Positions 51,044 to 64,000 of a DNA stretch of 64,000 nt are shown piece by piece (positions within the stretch are counted from its first letter, which is position 1; each line of letters begins with the position of its first letter). The DNA lies in contig VZSE01006608.1 in assembly GCA_013398275.1 (NCBI GenBank), positions 1,486,441 to 1,550,440 on the forward strand. Reading direction: 5' to 3'. The notes beneath the pieces were generated by a model, which ran no database searches, had not been told where the DNA came from, and saw nothing but the letters and a program-made list of their open reading frames with translations. This DNA is from Promerops cafer. Taxonomy: Eukaryota > Chordata > Aves > Passeriformes > Nectariniidae. The position numbers and the translations under genes are program-made.

Positions 51044-54000
51044 CTTCCCAGCCTTCTGTCTCCCTGATATTTTGTTTTTCTTTGTCTGTTCAGCTTTTGC
51101 TTGCTTTTGAACCCATTGGTGGAGTTCTCTTTATTCTATTCTAGTAGGGTCTTAAATTATAAGTTTTTTACTTGGTTAGTTTGACAAAAGTACTGCAAGT
51201 GCTGTGTAGGTTTTGTGTCATTTAATAAATCGTGTAATTTGTCTTTGTGGGAATGCAGCCATAGCAGAGCAAGAATTTAAGTTAAATGACTCTAAAAAGC
51301 TTGTAATCTCAGAAACCTCTTTTTAAGGCCACAGGAGTGACTGTTTTTTATTGACATTCAGCAGTCTTTGTTCAGCTGAGTCTCCAGTGATGCCCATGTC
51401 TTCAGCATCAGACCTACTCCCTGCCTCTTGGGTGCCAAACACTGCAGCACAGGCAGTGAGATAGTGATAGCTGGCAGCACCCATTCAGGATTTGTTTTAA
51501 ATGTCATAAATCCAAGAGAACTACCTGAGCACTATCTGAGCACTGCCTGGGTTCTTGTCCTGTGGCCTTAATCTACTCTTGAGCTAGAGGTGCTCCAGGT
51601 ACTGTTCTGTCACCACGGAACTAGCATAAGTTCACGTGTATTTGTCACCAGGCTCTCCTTGGACTGCGCTGTTTTGTCCATGGCTTCCTCTTGCCAGGGT
51701 GGTGCCCTGGATGCTGGTTATCAGGCTGATAGAGATGGGGAAACCTCAGCTGCGAGAGCAGAGGACAGAGCTCCAGAAGCAAGGAGGTGTGAGGAGAAGT
51801 GGTAGGATTGCTGCATGTTGGATATGGGAAAGACTCTTCCCTCCTCTAACTTCTAGGTATCTCTTGACTCCCCCTTGGATCTGGTTCAGCTTGTCTGGAG
51901 GATGGAATTAAATCTGTACACAATTTTTGCTCTCTATGTCATAAGGATTGTCAAAACCAGAATTACAAGTATTAGTTTATTAGTTTCAAGAATGGTGTAG
52001 CTGAGATAAAAGCATTGTTTGCATCATTGAAGCAAATCTCGCCAATGATACTGACACATTACCACTGCAGAGGACACTTCTGAAATGTGTTACAGAGGGT
52101 AATTTAAGGGTCTGCTTGTGAGGACTGCAAAGATAAACCTCCAAAGGATACTTCTGTAGCAGCAATTGCGCATGCACAGCAATAGCAAGTTGTCACAGGT
52201 TACACCCCCACTTCCTGGAAGGGAATTAAGGCAAAACAGGGACACACCAAGTTTTTGGGAGAACTGGAATGAAAGTTCTGAGTCTCTGTTTAAGCTGTGT
52301 TGTATGATCCTGGCAAGTGGCTGCTTCTCCCCACCTACGCCTTGGCTGTGTCCAGGGTGACTCTGACAGAGGAGGCTGCAGTCAGAATGGGTTTTCATTT
52401 TAAAAAAAAAGAAAGGCATTAACAGAAAAGTATTACCTTCTGTAACTTCATAATCAGAGATAACATGATAAGTAAAATGAGCATATAGTAAAAAACATTA
52501 TAAAAACTTCACTCACTGCTAAATAGCAATTTTATGCAAAATAGCTGCAGCCTCTTATTGGGTCCTGCTACTATCCTCCTTACATTTCTCTTCCAAAAAG
52601 CAGTAAAGTTCATGGGTGTAAGAAGGGTAGCTGCAATTTATTCCTTTTATTCCCCAAAGATGCTTTTTGGGCACTGTAAAATGAGATTTCAATTTTTCAG
52701 AGCCCTGCAACAGGCCATACATAGTTTGGGACCCTGCTTTGGGAACCATTGTCTTGGACTTTAAATGTGAAATCAAGACAGCATCTGTTTGCATTTAGTC
52801 TGCTATTTAAATGAACATGGATTTTGGTATGGCAACCTAATTACTGTGAGACGGCACTCCTTTTTCTCATATGAAACAAAAATCATCAACTGAATAAATC
52901 TGTAACAAATTTTAGTGACATTTTGGGAGGTTCAGGTATTGCTAGTGTCAATTAAAAGTATTGTCACATGCTTTCCCAGGACAGAATTTCAGTATATCAC
53001 TGCATTTTCATACCTGCAGCCTCTATGGTAGGAGCATTCACTGCTAATCAGATGGCAGGTAGCCATGAGCTATCAAACACCTCTCTCTGAGTTTATCCCA
53101 GGAGCATTTTTATTTCCCTGCTTCCTAATGAAGGATTTCTTTGCCAGAAAACTTGTGGAAATATTTTTCCTGTATTTCTTCAGACTTTTCCCAGTAGAGA
53201 GTATCTTTCAATTTCAGCTCTTTTCCTCTGTCACATTGACCCCAACGCCGTTCTTTCTGGATTTCCTGCAGGCTTTGTTTTTCCAAGTTTCTGTTTTCAG
53301 TTTGTGATGATTCTTTTGCACTGATGGAGCATCTGCCCATAATTTGCGATTTTCTGTTGTGAAAAGCCATTTTGTTAGAGTGAGGCTTTGATTCAGTGAT
53401 GATTTCTAGTTCAGTCTGTTATTCTCAAAGATGACTGACTTCTAGTCATGGAACTTCAACCCCTAAATGAGCAGCCTGGGCTCCTGATACAGCAAATAAA
53501 ACCTCCATAGAGGAGTCAGAGCACTCTCATCTTCCTGATCATTGATCAGATTGTCTTAAATTGATCAGGTATAGGGGAAGGTATGTCCTTAGGAAGGACT
53601 TTCTTTGTCTCTTGCTTTTTATGAAAGGTGATGATCCTGTTGTGCTGTTACAGTTCTTCCACCTCACATACTAGTATTAAAAGGCTAGGTCATGGTTTCT
53701 CTGTTTTCAAAGTCTGCAGAAGGTCAAAAAGATATGAGTGAGGGATTGGTAAGTCTAGGAGTGGCATGCTGTATTGAAGAAGCCTGTGATTACCAATCCA
53801 ATGCTACATAAAAATCTTGTGGAGAATGTTTTTTGTCAATACCGTTTCCACAGAAGAATCCTGGGAAGGTTGTGAAGGCTGAAGTGCTCATAGCACAGCT
53901 GAGTTTTCAAGATTTTATATCAGATCCCAGGGTGAAGGCATGGACTAGACAGGGACAAATCTAGCCTTCCACCTTTCTTAAGATGCTGAGGCTGCAGCAT

Positions 54001-55814
54001 AAGTCTCTTCCAAAATCCCTCAATGATACAGAGACTGATAATCCCTCTGCAAGGGAGTTTTGCAAGCTGTTGTGCAAAGCCCTTTTCTTTGGCCCATAAG
54101 AGAGGAGGGGAGGTGTTCCAGAAGAAGTGAGAAGAGAACAATATCTTTAAGAAAACCCAGCGAACCCAAAGATACCCTGAAACCAAAGGACCCTCTATTT
54201 TCTCAGTTGCTGAATTCAGCTAATGCCCACCTTTCATCTTTGCTGTACCAAGGCTGATCTCAGGGTCTAGCATATGGTTTGGCTTCCACTTAATTGAGAT
54301 CTTTGAAATGAGATGGTTCCATGCTGGGCAGTGCACATTTATACAGCCACTTGCTACAGATTTTGCCTTTTCCTTGCCTATTAATGACAATAAAGTTGTC
54401 AGGAGGCTGTTGCCACCTGAACCTTTTTGTCATTGTCTGTCTTCTGACTGTTGACCCTGCCATATGGAGTGAATTCCCAAATCTAGCAAGGCTGTGTGGC
54501 GCTGATGTAGAAATTTTCATTTAACGTTCATGGCAAAGGCAATCTGTCCTCTATTGGCATCCATAAACTATCACTGGTTTGTTTACAAGACTGGCTTACA
54601 AAAATACACACAGAGAGTGAGTGAAAACTTGTTTCCTTACTACAAGTGATTTTAACAAAGAGCTTTCCGGACCTGAAAGGGAAGACAAGCGAGCATTATG
54701 CTATGATTTAGGTTTCTGCAGTAGGAAGTCTTTTAAAACAGCTCATAGAGATCTTCTTTCTGAAATGGCTTTGTTGACATTTAATAAAGTGATTGTCAAA
54801 ATTTTGGGATGGGGGTTGTTTGGTTGGGTTTTTTTTAGTTTGTGAGGTTGTTCCTGCCGGTAGATTGAGAGTTGCTTCCTTTTGCTGTTGAAGGCTGGGG
54901 TTGGAAAGGAAGACTTACTGCAATCTATTTCAAGAATAGTCTGAGGAGGAGGAAATTCCCTTCTTGTTCCTAATAACTGGTGCAGAACGCTCTGCTGGAG
55001 GAGGAGAATAGTTCAGTAAGTTAAAACATTTAAATGAAGTTTTGATTTCATACATCTTGTTATTATCTAGAAATGTAATTGTATTTTGTTTTACTATGTA
55101 AAACATAGTATGTTTTATCTTCTTTGTTAAGGGGGAAGGACTGCGGGTATTGTGTAATGGCTTTGAACTCAGTAGATACTAATTTGCTGATACAGCAAGG
55201 GTGAAATGTTCAGTGAGAAAAGAAAACAATAGCAGATCTGCTACTGTTTGTATTGCAAAGCACCAGTCTAAGCTGCTGGAGTACCTCTGAGAGACATCAG
55301 CAGTGCTTTTCTTTATCCAGGATCTTGGATTAAGAGACAGAGGTAATTTTGCCCGTCCACAAACCTGTAATGTTGTTATCTTTTCAGATGTTTCAGATAG
55401 CTTTAGGGTACTTCCACCAACAGTTTAGAATCAAGGGTTTTGTTTAAATGTCAATAGTAGAGCAATCCAAACCTCCTTCAAGGCAGTTAGATACCCGTGG
55501 AGCAGTGTAGAATGAGAGTGTTTGTCTAGATGCATTTCTCTTTTGCTTTAATCAAAGATAGTGTGTTGTTCAAGGCATACCTGATTCTGTACTTCATCCA
55601 GAAGTGTGTGCTGCCATGCTGGGAGCAGTGGCCATGTGGCCCTGGGTATGGAGGCACGATGGGAGCCCTTGTGCTCCTCCATTTCATGAGGAAGGTGCTC
55701 CTGATGCAGTGGGGTGTGTGCTGAAGCACAGTGGGACCCCCTGAAGTCCCCTTGCCCTCTGTTCTTTCCCCACAGGGCTGACTCAGGGAGGCAGCTTGGT
55801 AAAACAAAGGTGGT

Positions 55815-55834
55815 AAAAAAAAAAAAAAAAAAAC
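55815..55834. repeat. A20 homopolymer
   Basis: Twenty consecutive A residues. The 10-mer TAAAACAAAG occurs on both sides, at 55,800-55,809 and 55,846-55,855. Confidence 0.85.
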
Positions 55835-58617
55835 AGAGGTGCAGTAAAACAAAGCCCAGGATCTCTCTGTGCCTCTCTGCTGCTCCTTGGCTGTCAGTAG
55901 GAAATTTGTCTTCATCCCAGTGGCTGTGATTCCACTGCTGTTTATGGGCTCTTTGTAGGAGCTGTTATACAAATGCCAAAGAGGCTCTGCACCCCAAAAG
56001 TCTTACACTGCTGAAAATTCACATTTTTTCTTCTTTTGCCACCCATAGGAACTGAGGTTTGGTAGGCAAATTCTTGAATTTTTATGAAGCAAAACTCAAA
56101 GAAAACAATTAATTTTTTAAAAATGAGAATAAGCTGGAGATGGTAGAAACATCTTCTGCCAGGTAATTTATCAAGTGTTCTCTGCAACCCCTTTCAAGCC
56201 AAGAATGTTGCTGCAGGTGTGAGTTTGCTCATGAAACTGCTTGTATACCCAGGTGAGCCACCCTCACACGCTGTCCCCACCATGTACGTGCTAGCCTTTC
56301 AGAAAAGACACATTCCAGCACTGAGTGTCTCATCCTACCCCGTGATCTGTTTTGGGACTTGGCCAGGTGGGACTTTTATCTTCTGCAGACAGTATAATCT
56401 GCTTTGAATTTCTTAAAGATCTCTGTCAGATATGTGTGCCATATGTGCAACTATTAATGTTCATTTCAGTCATGCATCTGTTTCAGAAGATTATTGCTAC
56501 ATTTAAGTGAAAATCAAGTATTTAACTGAGAGAGAATTTCTGCAATGCATTTTAAAGTATCATTTATTATGAATAATAGCCTGAAAGTCACAGCAGAATT
56601 CATTGGACCATTATATCACATGCTTTGCAGGAGATTCTTGTGTGTCTTGATAGAGTTTATAATTTAATTGATGATGAGCAATTTAGAGAGGGAGAGATAT
56701 GCTGTGAAACACAGAGGTGTAACATTATGTGACTAAGAATACAGGTGTATATATGGGATAGTTTGAAGTTTAACAATTAATAACTTAGGAATATCTGTCT
56801 TCCAGTCTACATAAATTTATAAAATTTTGAATAGTATCAAATAACTAAAGGTTATGGCATTCTCTTATTTCATCTTTCTTAAGTCACTTTATTTTTCTCT
56901 TTGTGCCTTGTATTTCTTGCAAGTAAAAGCCCAGATTTAAACTTTTAAACTAAATGTTAGAAAAATTTCAGGGATTCATGTGCTCAACTCTCATTTTTAT
57001 TCTGCCATTGAAAATACAGAAAAAAAATGTTGATTTTCTGAAAATCACGTTGGGTGCTTTTAGTGTGTTTCAGGTATTCAGAAATTTTAGAGCTCTCTCT
57101 CTTCCTTTAAATAGAACTGAATGCATTGTCATGTCCAGTACTGAGAAGTGGCATTGTAAAGTAATTCTTTTTGTACTTGTAAACAAGCTTCCATATGCAA
57201 GTACTTTGAAAGTGTTTTTAAAATTATGCTACATCTGTGTCTGATGGTAAAAGCATGAAAAAACAGACAAAAAACCAAGCCCTCCTAATGGCCTCAAACT
57301 GCAGAATATGTATACATATTCAAAACTGCCTATCTTTAATTTAAATAGCAAATATGAAACATAAATCCCTTCCTAAGCTTTCTCCATGAACTTTACTGTT
57401 TTATAGACCTTCTCTGCCAAACTTCCTAGTTCTTGCTCCCAGTTTTCTTGTCTGGGCAGAGACAGTCGTTCCCTTTCATGCTCTGACCAGAGCTGTTCTG
57501 ATGTCACCTCATCTGCAGGGTGACATAGTGGAGCACTCGAGGCTCTCGCTGCAGAGCCTGGTGTGTGCAGTGCCCCACGCCTCGGTCCATGGCCCTGGCC
57601 AGGCGTGGCACGGCCACTTGGAGTTGTGGGAGCAGCTGCTGCTGTGGTCTGTGAGCAGGGTCTGCCCAATGCCTCTGGAGAGCAGGCTGATCCCATTTCC
57701 AACAGGAGGCTGAGCAGCAGAAACCACAGCCTGGCACCCAGACTGAGTGGCAGTAGGTTTGTGCAAAGTGAGTGACATTGTGAACGGACTGGCACTGAAT
57801 TTGTGCCAGGGTGGCAGAAGCTGTTATGGCCCAACAGCTGAGTATTGGTAAATTAAGCCAGTGACAGGCAGAGAGAGACTAGATCAGCAGAGGCATACCG
57901 GTTTAAAACTTAAGTGAATAAGGTTCATTAAAAAATAAACCTAATAAGCTAATTTTTGTATTTTTTACCTAATAATATTTAGAAGTATTATATTCTGTGT
58001 AAAGAAATTTTGAGGTCATTTTAGGCAACAGCGAGGCTTCTTATGTGTTTAACATAGAGAGTAAAACACATTAATGAAGTTACGTATATGTGGGAACCAC
58101 CTTTGCAGATATTATGAAGCTACACTAAATTTTGCCTTGACAATTTAGCTTTGCCCTAAAAAACTTAATGTAGTGGGTTTTAAGGGGATTTAAGTAAAAG
58201 TCAACAGTATTTTTATGTCTTAATTTTGCAGCAAGTTGTGATTTTTATAGATTGGTGAGATTCAGCATGGTAAGTGGAAACTTATCCATCACTGGAAACT
58301 ACGTGAAAATGAGTTTTACTTATTGTTTTGATTAAAATTGATTATCTTCTTATTGACTTATTTACAGTATAGGAATAAAAATTACTATGTTACATAACAA
58401 TGGTTAAACCTTGACAATAGTTTTGTAGGCAACTGACCATATAAATGCAAAATCAGAATGGTGTGTTTTCCTAAAGCAGTAGCATATGTTAGTTGATTAA
58501 CAAATTGTAGGGTTATTAGAAGATCTTTGCTGCTGGTAAGAAGGAACATCTGTTTTCTACATCTTTTATCTAATATGTGCAAAGACATAGAAGGTGTCTT
58601 AGCCAAGTCAAGTTTAA

Positions 58618-58690
58618 GTGTTGGGGTTTTTGTTTTGGTTTTGGTTTTTGTTTGTTTGGGGGGGGGTTTGTGTGGTTTTTTTGCGGGGAT
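58618..58690. repeat. T/G-rich low-complexity tract with a G9 run
   Basis: The + strand alternates T and G runs (TTTTGG-type units) and contains nine consecutive G. There is no coding meaning. Confidence 0.8.
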
Positions 58691-61600
58691 ATATCAGCTA
58701 TGTATTCCTTGGGTATTTTTCTTGCCATAGGCAACACCAACACCTTGTTGGAATTTAAATCTAACACTGTTCCTGTGAAGAACATTCAGTAACATTAAGA
58801 AGTAATGCTCGATATCCCATGTTCAGGTATTTTATAAGATCAGTTCAAAATTCTGCCAGGATCACAGCTTGTATTTAGTCTAAAACTTTATATTTTGTTT
58901 TGTTTTTATCTTCAACCAGACATCAACTCCAATAACTAATGAGCAATTATAAAAGTTTACTTTTCCTTCAGAATTTAGCAGTTTACACTGATGGCATTGC
59001 AGTGTGTACAAAGTGCTAAGCGTGTGTGCCTGCATCATCCTGTAGCTACAAAAACAAGTGTCATGAGTTTTACAGAGTAGAAGGTACCTCTGCTTATGAC
59101 CTATTCTGAGATCTTACATACAGTTTTAAGTGGTTAATCAATCTTGTGGCACTGGCTTGGAGCAGAATCTCTTGTGGTCTAGCCAGTTCTGAGGCTGTAG
59201 GGAGAGCAAACAACCTGAGGTTTTGCTCTGAAAACAATTGAGGTCTTAGAAAAGGACTGAAGATTTTAAGTTCTTTCAGGACTCTCAAAGAGAACTTCTG
59301 CTCTTCTGTGTTCAAAATCAGTTTGTGGTTTCCAAAGCAGCATCTAAGAATAGCTTTAACTTTCCTTATCCAGGCCTGATGAAGTTTCTGGACTTTCATA
59401 TGGGGATCTTGCCAGCCACAGGGAGCCTGTAGGACATGCTTCTGCATGTTTTTCTTTTGGGACTCATTGTGTTTCATTGAGGATGAGAGACAAATGAAAG
59501 TTTTAAAAAGAACTTTAAAAAAATAAAAGAATAAAAGTGGTTTGCATGTCGTTAGTGTCTCTATTGTCAAAGTCTGATTTCTCTGTTTGTCTGATTTCCC
59601 CATACTTTCATTAAAAGGCTGTAATTTGAAGCTGTGAAGGAAGTTTTGAAACAGACAATGGGTGGAGATCAACCTATTTTCTCTAAGCTCTGGGACTTTC
59701 CATGGTAGGAAACTGTTTCATTTTGCAAAAATTGCCTGTATTTCATTGGCAGGACACTGAGCACAGTCGGGTCATGACCGCAGAGTGAAAAGCTAGTACA
59801 AGTCTTGAGATGAAGTATCAAGATGGGAAGTGAATTCCCTCTCCTGCTGCTGGGCTGTGTGTTTTAGGGGACAGCAGCTTCAACACCTGCAGGAGGTGGG
59901 TGCTGGCTTTACCCATCGGTGGTGGCTGTGCTGGTGCTGAACAGCCTTCAGCAGCTGTAACCCCCCAGGCCAGATCTTGGCCTCTCACCAGCCCAACTAT
60001 CCACTCTATCCAGCTACCAACAGCTTCAAAAACACAGCCTTTTAACTATGCCTTTTTCTATAAATAGCTTTTCTTCCTGTGTTTCTTGGGGGATGCTAGA
60101 TGAGGCAAAGTAAGGTATGTTGTCAGCGAAATACGCTGAAGATGATGAGCCAAGAGGTGAGAGAAGCAGCAGCCGAGCAGGCAGTTGCAGGGTGCACACG
60201 TGTGTTTGCATGAGAGAGGTGTTACCTCTCTGTGTGCTGCCATGTGCTGCACAGACCTGAGATCCCCACCCAGCTCAGCAGAGCTCGGGGTGGACGCTGC
60301 AGTATGTCTACATGGATTGGGGTCAAAGGGTAGAAGGAAGCGCGGTTTGCATCCCTTCTGGCACAGCCACGCGACCACTCATGAAGTGTTACTGACAGAA
60401 GTTTTAAGAGCACACTTCATGCTCTGGTTTTCAAAGTCTGGACAGGAATCAAGCAACAACTCCATCTGGTATGAGACTGCAAACAGAAATGTAGTGTAAG
60501 GGAAAGACAGATCATCCTCAGCCTTGTAAAACAGCATTTTATGGTAGTGAGAGTCTCCTCAGAATATGATCTGGGTTGGATTGTTTTGTTTCAAGAGAGA
60601 AGTGTTTAAGAAACTGATTGTCTAGCCTGCTGGCAGCCAAACAGTATGACAAAAAGCGTTGGGCAAAAATAGAAATAGCAAAGTCTTCATACAGAGAATC
60701 TGGAACGTGAGCCTAAAATTTAGAATTAAATGTATGCTTGGCTCTTGAGGAAAACAGTCTACATGGGAATCACTCACTGTCTAAAACACTGTGGAAATGT
60801 TAGAAAGAGTATTAGGAGATATTTCCATGTATAGAGAGTACATGTTTTTCCAAATAAAAAAAATAATTTTATTTTATTCTCAGAAGTATTTAAGGAAGTG
60901 TCATACCATCCAAAAAGTCATATGTGCAGATGTTTTCAAGTGATCATCACTACCTCCACTGAAGAGCTGCCCACTGAACAATAAATGCTCTACTCTGCTG
61001 CATGCAAGAGTCAGCTCCTGTAATACTGGCCCCTGTGTGTGCTGGGCATTTAGTCTAATGTGTATGCTGCTGTACAGTCATGGAGAGGTGTCTCAGGAGA
61101 CTGATTCACCCCATCTTAAAATAGGGGTCTAGATTCAGTGCAATGAATTACCTTCAGTAGTTCCTCTTTCACCCCTGCGGTTACTAAGTGGACACTAGGT
61201 GGATATTTGCTTGTATTTTTGATGGCTGAGACTAAGTGAGGTGTGGCAGGTTGGCTTCCCTTCAAAAGAAGGAAGGAATGGGATTCTATGGTGGTATCTG
61301 AGGAGAAGTCCCATCAGCTAGAAAAGAGCACTCTTATCTTCTGTCTTCTGCAGTGCCAATATTGCAGATGGGTGTGAAACATCTCTAGAACAACCCGTGC
61401 ATCTGCCAGCCTGCAGCCACCTTTGCAGGGCCATGTGCAGAGCCCTGGTCTCCAGCAGAGGACAGATTTGGCTGCTTTACACAAACCACAGTATCCAAAG
61501 GTTGCTCATGCAAGGTGTTATGAACTGTGTGTGCGCCACACCCATGAAGATTTGGTGATTGTTTTTTTATTACTTCAGATTTTCTGGGTTAGGCGTTACT

Positions 61601-63309
61601 GAGATACATCACTGTAAATCATATGCACATCACTTGAGAAACAGTATTTAATCATACAAATAAAATGTTTACAAAGAGTCTGATGCAACAATTCCCAGGA
61701 GCTCCCTATTACAGCAGTAGCTCCAAGTGCACTGCACTCCTCACCACTCTGGTGTGTTTCTGCAGTTAACACACAAGTACATAATCTCAGGTATGAAACT
61801 GCCATTGCTTTCCTCTGTGTTTGATAATTCTGTAAGAACTGCTTTCTAAAGTACTTGAAAATCTAATGAGATTTTGGATAGGTCTCTTTCAAGTCAGCCA
61901 GTTATAACATTCCTTGAGAAATTGCTAGTAAAAAGTTTCTTACTGTGCATCACTGCTTAATAAAAGGTGTATTATTCTTCACCCTTGAAAAATCTCATGA
62001 CTAAAAAAGAAAAAAGAATAAATCTCCTGTTTCCTTGGACTGAGAAGGCATAAAGGTGGTTACACATCTCAAATAGGAAATAGTCAAAGCAAATCTCCAA
62101 GGAACTACAGGAACAAAAGCATATGATGCCTTCATGGCAAGGTTGTGTGCAGCAGTGTGAGCAGATACTCAGATTTCGTGCTTCTAAAGAAGCAAATTAC
62201 CAGTGACCTACCAGATCCTAGTGCTGCCTTGTGGAGTATTGTGTGCTGATCTGCACAGCCTTGCCTGCCGTACACCAGGCCCCATATCCCAGAGGAATGG
62301 GGAAGGGCACGGGAGGCTCGGTGCCGCGCTGTGCTTCAGTCTAAGTCAGGGCACCTAAAGTCCTCCAGAGTGGCTTCTCGGTAGCAGGGAATTGATGCAG
62401 GAGAAAAGATGATCTCAGCCCCCCAATGCTGTACAGATCCCTTGTTCAGAAGATTTTACAGTATTCTGACACTTGATGGTATGCAGAGCCTTGGATGCTG
62501 ATGCCATGTAAGATTTACCCTGCATTGTCTGTCGCCTCTGTGGAATAGCTGAGGCACTGCAAATTCATTCTCTAGCTTCCACTGCACTGACTTTCCTGTG
62601 TAGAAAACTTTCTACAACAGATGAGACATGACTTAATGTACTGTATGCCATTCATTTTCTCCCATATCCTCTCTTCAGAAGGAGATTTCCATGTGATTCT
62701 CACCACAGAGCAGAGTGTTTTGATTAGGTCTAGGGTTGCCATTTTTCTTTTGTAATGTGCTTCTATTTCTTTAAGTTTAGCACATATTTGTTGCTAAATG
62801 TAAGTGTTGCTGTCAGCATTAGGGCTTCTTGTACCTTGTCAAGTGTAAGAGACGTTGTACTGGGCTCAAAACCTGTCTTGAATGGTGATTGTTACCTAAA
62901 GAAGGATGTGGGATCAAGGAAAGTATGTAGTCATACTTCTGGAATATCCTCCCAAATCCCAGAAATATGCAATTAAAAGATTACTTGAGGGAAACCAAGG
63001 ATTATGTCCTTTTTCTTAACAGTGTTCAATGGATTTTTTTCCCATTAACTTGTTTTTTATTTTTATAAACTCCTCTTAACTTGGTAACTGCAATGTCCTG
63101 CAGCAGGAAGTTCCCCAGCTTACCAGCACTTCCATCATGCTCTGTGAAATTAATATTCACATCTACGTAGTTTTGAATCATTAGCTTACTTCTTTCATTT
63201 GATGACCCTACAGTCTGTATTGAGAGAGACAATGACCAGTCTTTTTCCATTTAACTTTCATCCCTCATATTTATAGACCTCAAACAGATGTTTGAGTCAT
63301 CTGTTTTCG

Positions 63310-64000
63310 TAATGGAGAGTCCTACATAATTCAGTTGTTCCTTGTACAGAAACTCTTCTGTAACTTTGATCATCCATGCTGCCTCTTTCTTAACATTTCT
63401 ATTGTATCTTTTTTGACGTGGAGTAAATTAAAATTGCATGCAATATTCAAAATGTTGGTAGACTGTGGATTTGTACAGTAGCATAATGGTATTATCTACC
63501 TTTCTTGCTATTCTTTTCCTGGCATCTTCTAACAACTATTTGTTTTTTTAATCACTAATAAGCACTGAGCTGAGATTTTCAAAAAATGGTTATAGCCTCA
63601 AACTCTCTTTTTAAGTAGTAAGTTTGTTCAATGTGCATCGCTTTACATTTGTCTACATGGGATTTCATCTCTCAATTTACTGCCTAGTCAATGAATCTTG
63701 TGAAGTCTCTTCCTTGTAACCAGCCCTTGTCTTCCCAGAATATCAGAATGTACTCAGAAAGCTCTGCCACCTCACTTAAACCCTCTCCTTCAGCTCACTA
63801 ATGGAGAGAGCTGCCTGAACCAGTCCACTCTGTGTGATTGGTAATCTACATCTCCAGGGAAATTTGGCTTTTGTTCCTACAGGGTTTTTCCTGTCTTTAT
63901 TCAATTTTTATCAATGGCAAGATCTCCTCTCTTTGTTTCTTTAGGAGGGATGTTGCTACATGCCCTCTGGAAATCCAAGGGAGCCATGTCTGCTGGCTAT
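63310..64000 (-). mobile_element. Ancient CR1-like LINE fragment, antisense, cut by the window edge
   Basis: The + strand shows, in order, the complement of the C-terminal reverse-transcriptase half of an old CR1-type element: 'gtatcttttttgacgtgg', 'gcatgcaatattcaaaatg', 'gatttgtacagtagcataat', 'caatgtgcatcgctttacat', 'tgggatttcatctctcaat', 'actgcctagtcaatgaatc', 'tgccacctcacttaaaccct' and near the edge 'ggaaatccaagggagccatg'. Both order and spacing match what I recall for these elements. It is a dead copy that continues to the right of the window. Confidence 0.75.

Larger units (their letters stand above)
51044..63309. other. Non-coding sequence, no confirmed genes
   Basis: This is mostly AT-rich DNA. 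A run of 20 A lies at 55,815-55,834, a GC-rich stretch at about 57,500-57,720, a T/G-rich tract at 58,618-58,690, and a 192-codon minus-strand frame at 59,094-59,672 without any family that I know. I found no supported gene, RNA gene or further repeat family. Confidence 0.5.

Overview
The window looks like a gene-poor piece of a bird chromosome, probably from a songbird or a near relative. The DNA is AT-rich and almost free of long coding frames. Its interspersed repeats are CR1-type LINE fragments, both younger 3' ends and very old internal pieces, plus one solitary LTR of a family that I recognise as avian. There are no rRNA or tRNA genes, no CRISPR array, and no bacterial or viral gene organisation. 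The assignment to birds rests on repeat recognition from memory, not on a database search.

Layout. Bases 1 to about 20,150 are intronic or intergenic sequence. They hold an antisense CR1 piece near 6.7 kb, a short GC-rich patch followed by a sense CR1 piece near 8.5-8.9 kb, two homologous 150-bp segments at 12.0 and 14.7 kb, a 26-bp perfect palindrome at 14,973, and an antisense CR1 3' end at 17.8-18.2 kb. At about 20.19-20.67 kb CpG density rises sharply. Directly after this lies the best protein-coding candidate of the window, a 73-codon first coding exon on the + strand (20,672-20,891) that ends in a consensus splice donor. I do not recognise the protein. From 20.9 to 64 kb I see mainly non-coding sequence, with an antisense ancient LINE fragment (about 28 kb), a sense ancient CR1 fragment (about 36.4-37.3 kb), a CR1 3' terminus (49.65 kb), a 1,064-bp solo LTR with a 5-bp target duplication (49,975-51,038), and a third ancient CR1 fragment that runs off the right edge (63.3-64 kb).

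Function. If the 20.67-kb exon is real, the CpG-rich segment is its likely promoter and the following 43 kb is probably its first intron or introns. One exon-like segment at 41,367-41,498 fits its reading phase. Two further sets of splice-flanked, phase-compatible open segments lie on opposite strands between 1.6 and 14 kb. I report these only as hypotheses, because good-looking pseudo-exons are common in long introns and I recognise none of the encoded peptides. I see no clear previously undescribed system. The most testable unusual signals are the unidentified exon, the gapless 150-bp repeat pair, and the palindrome near it.
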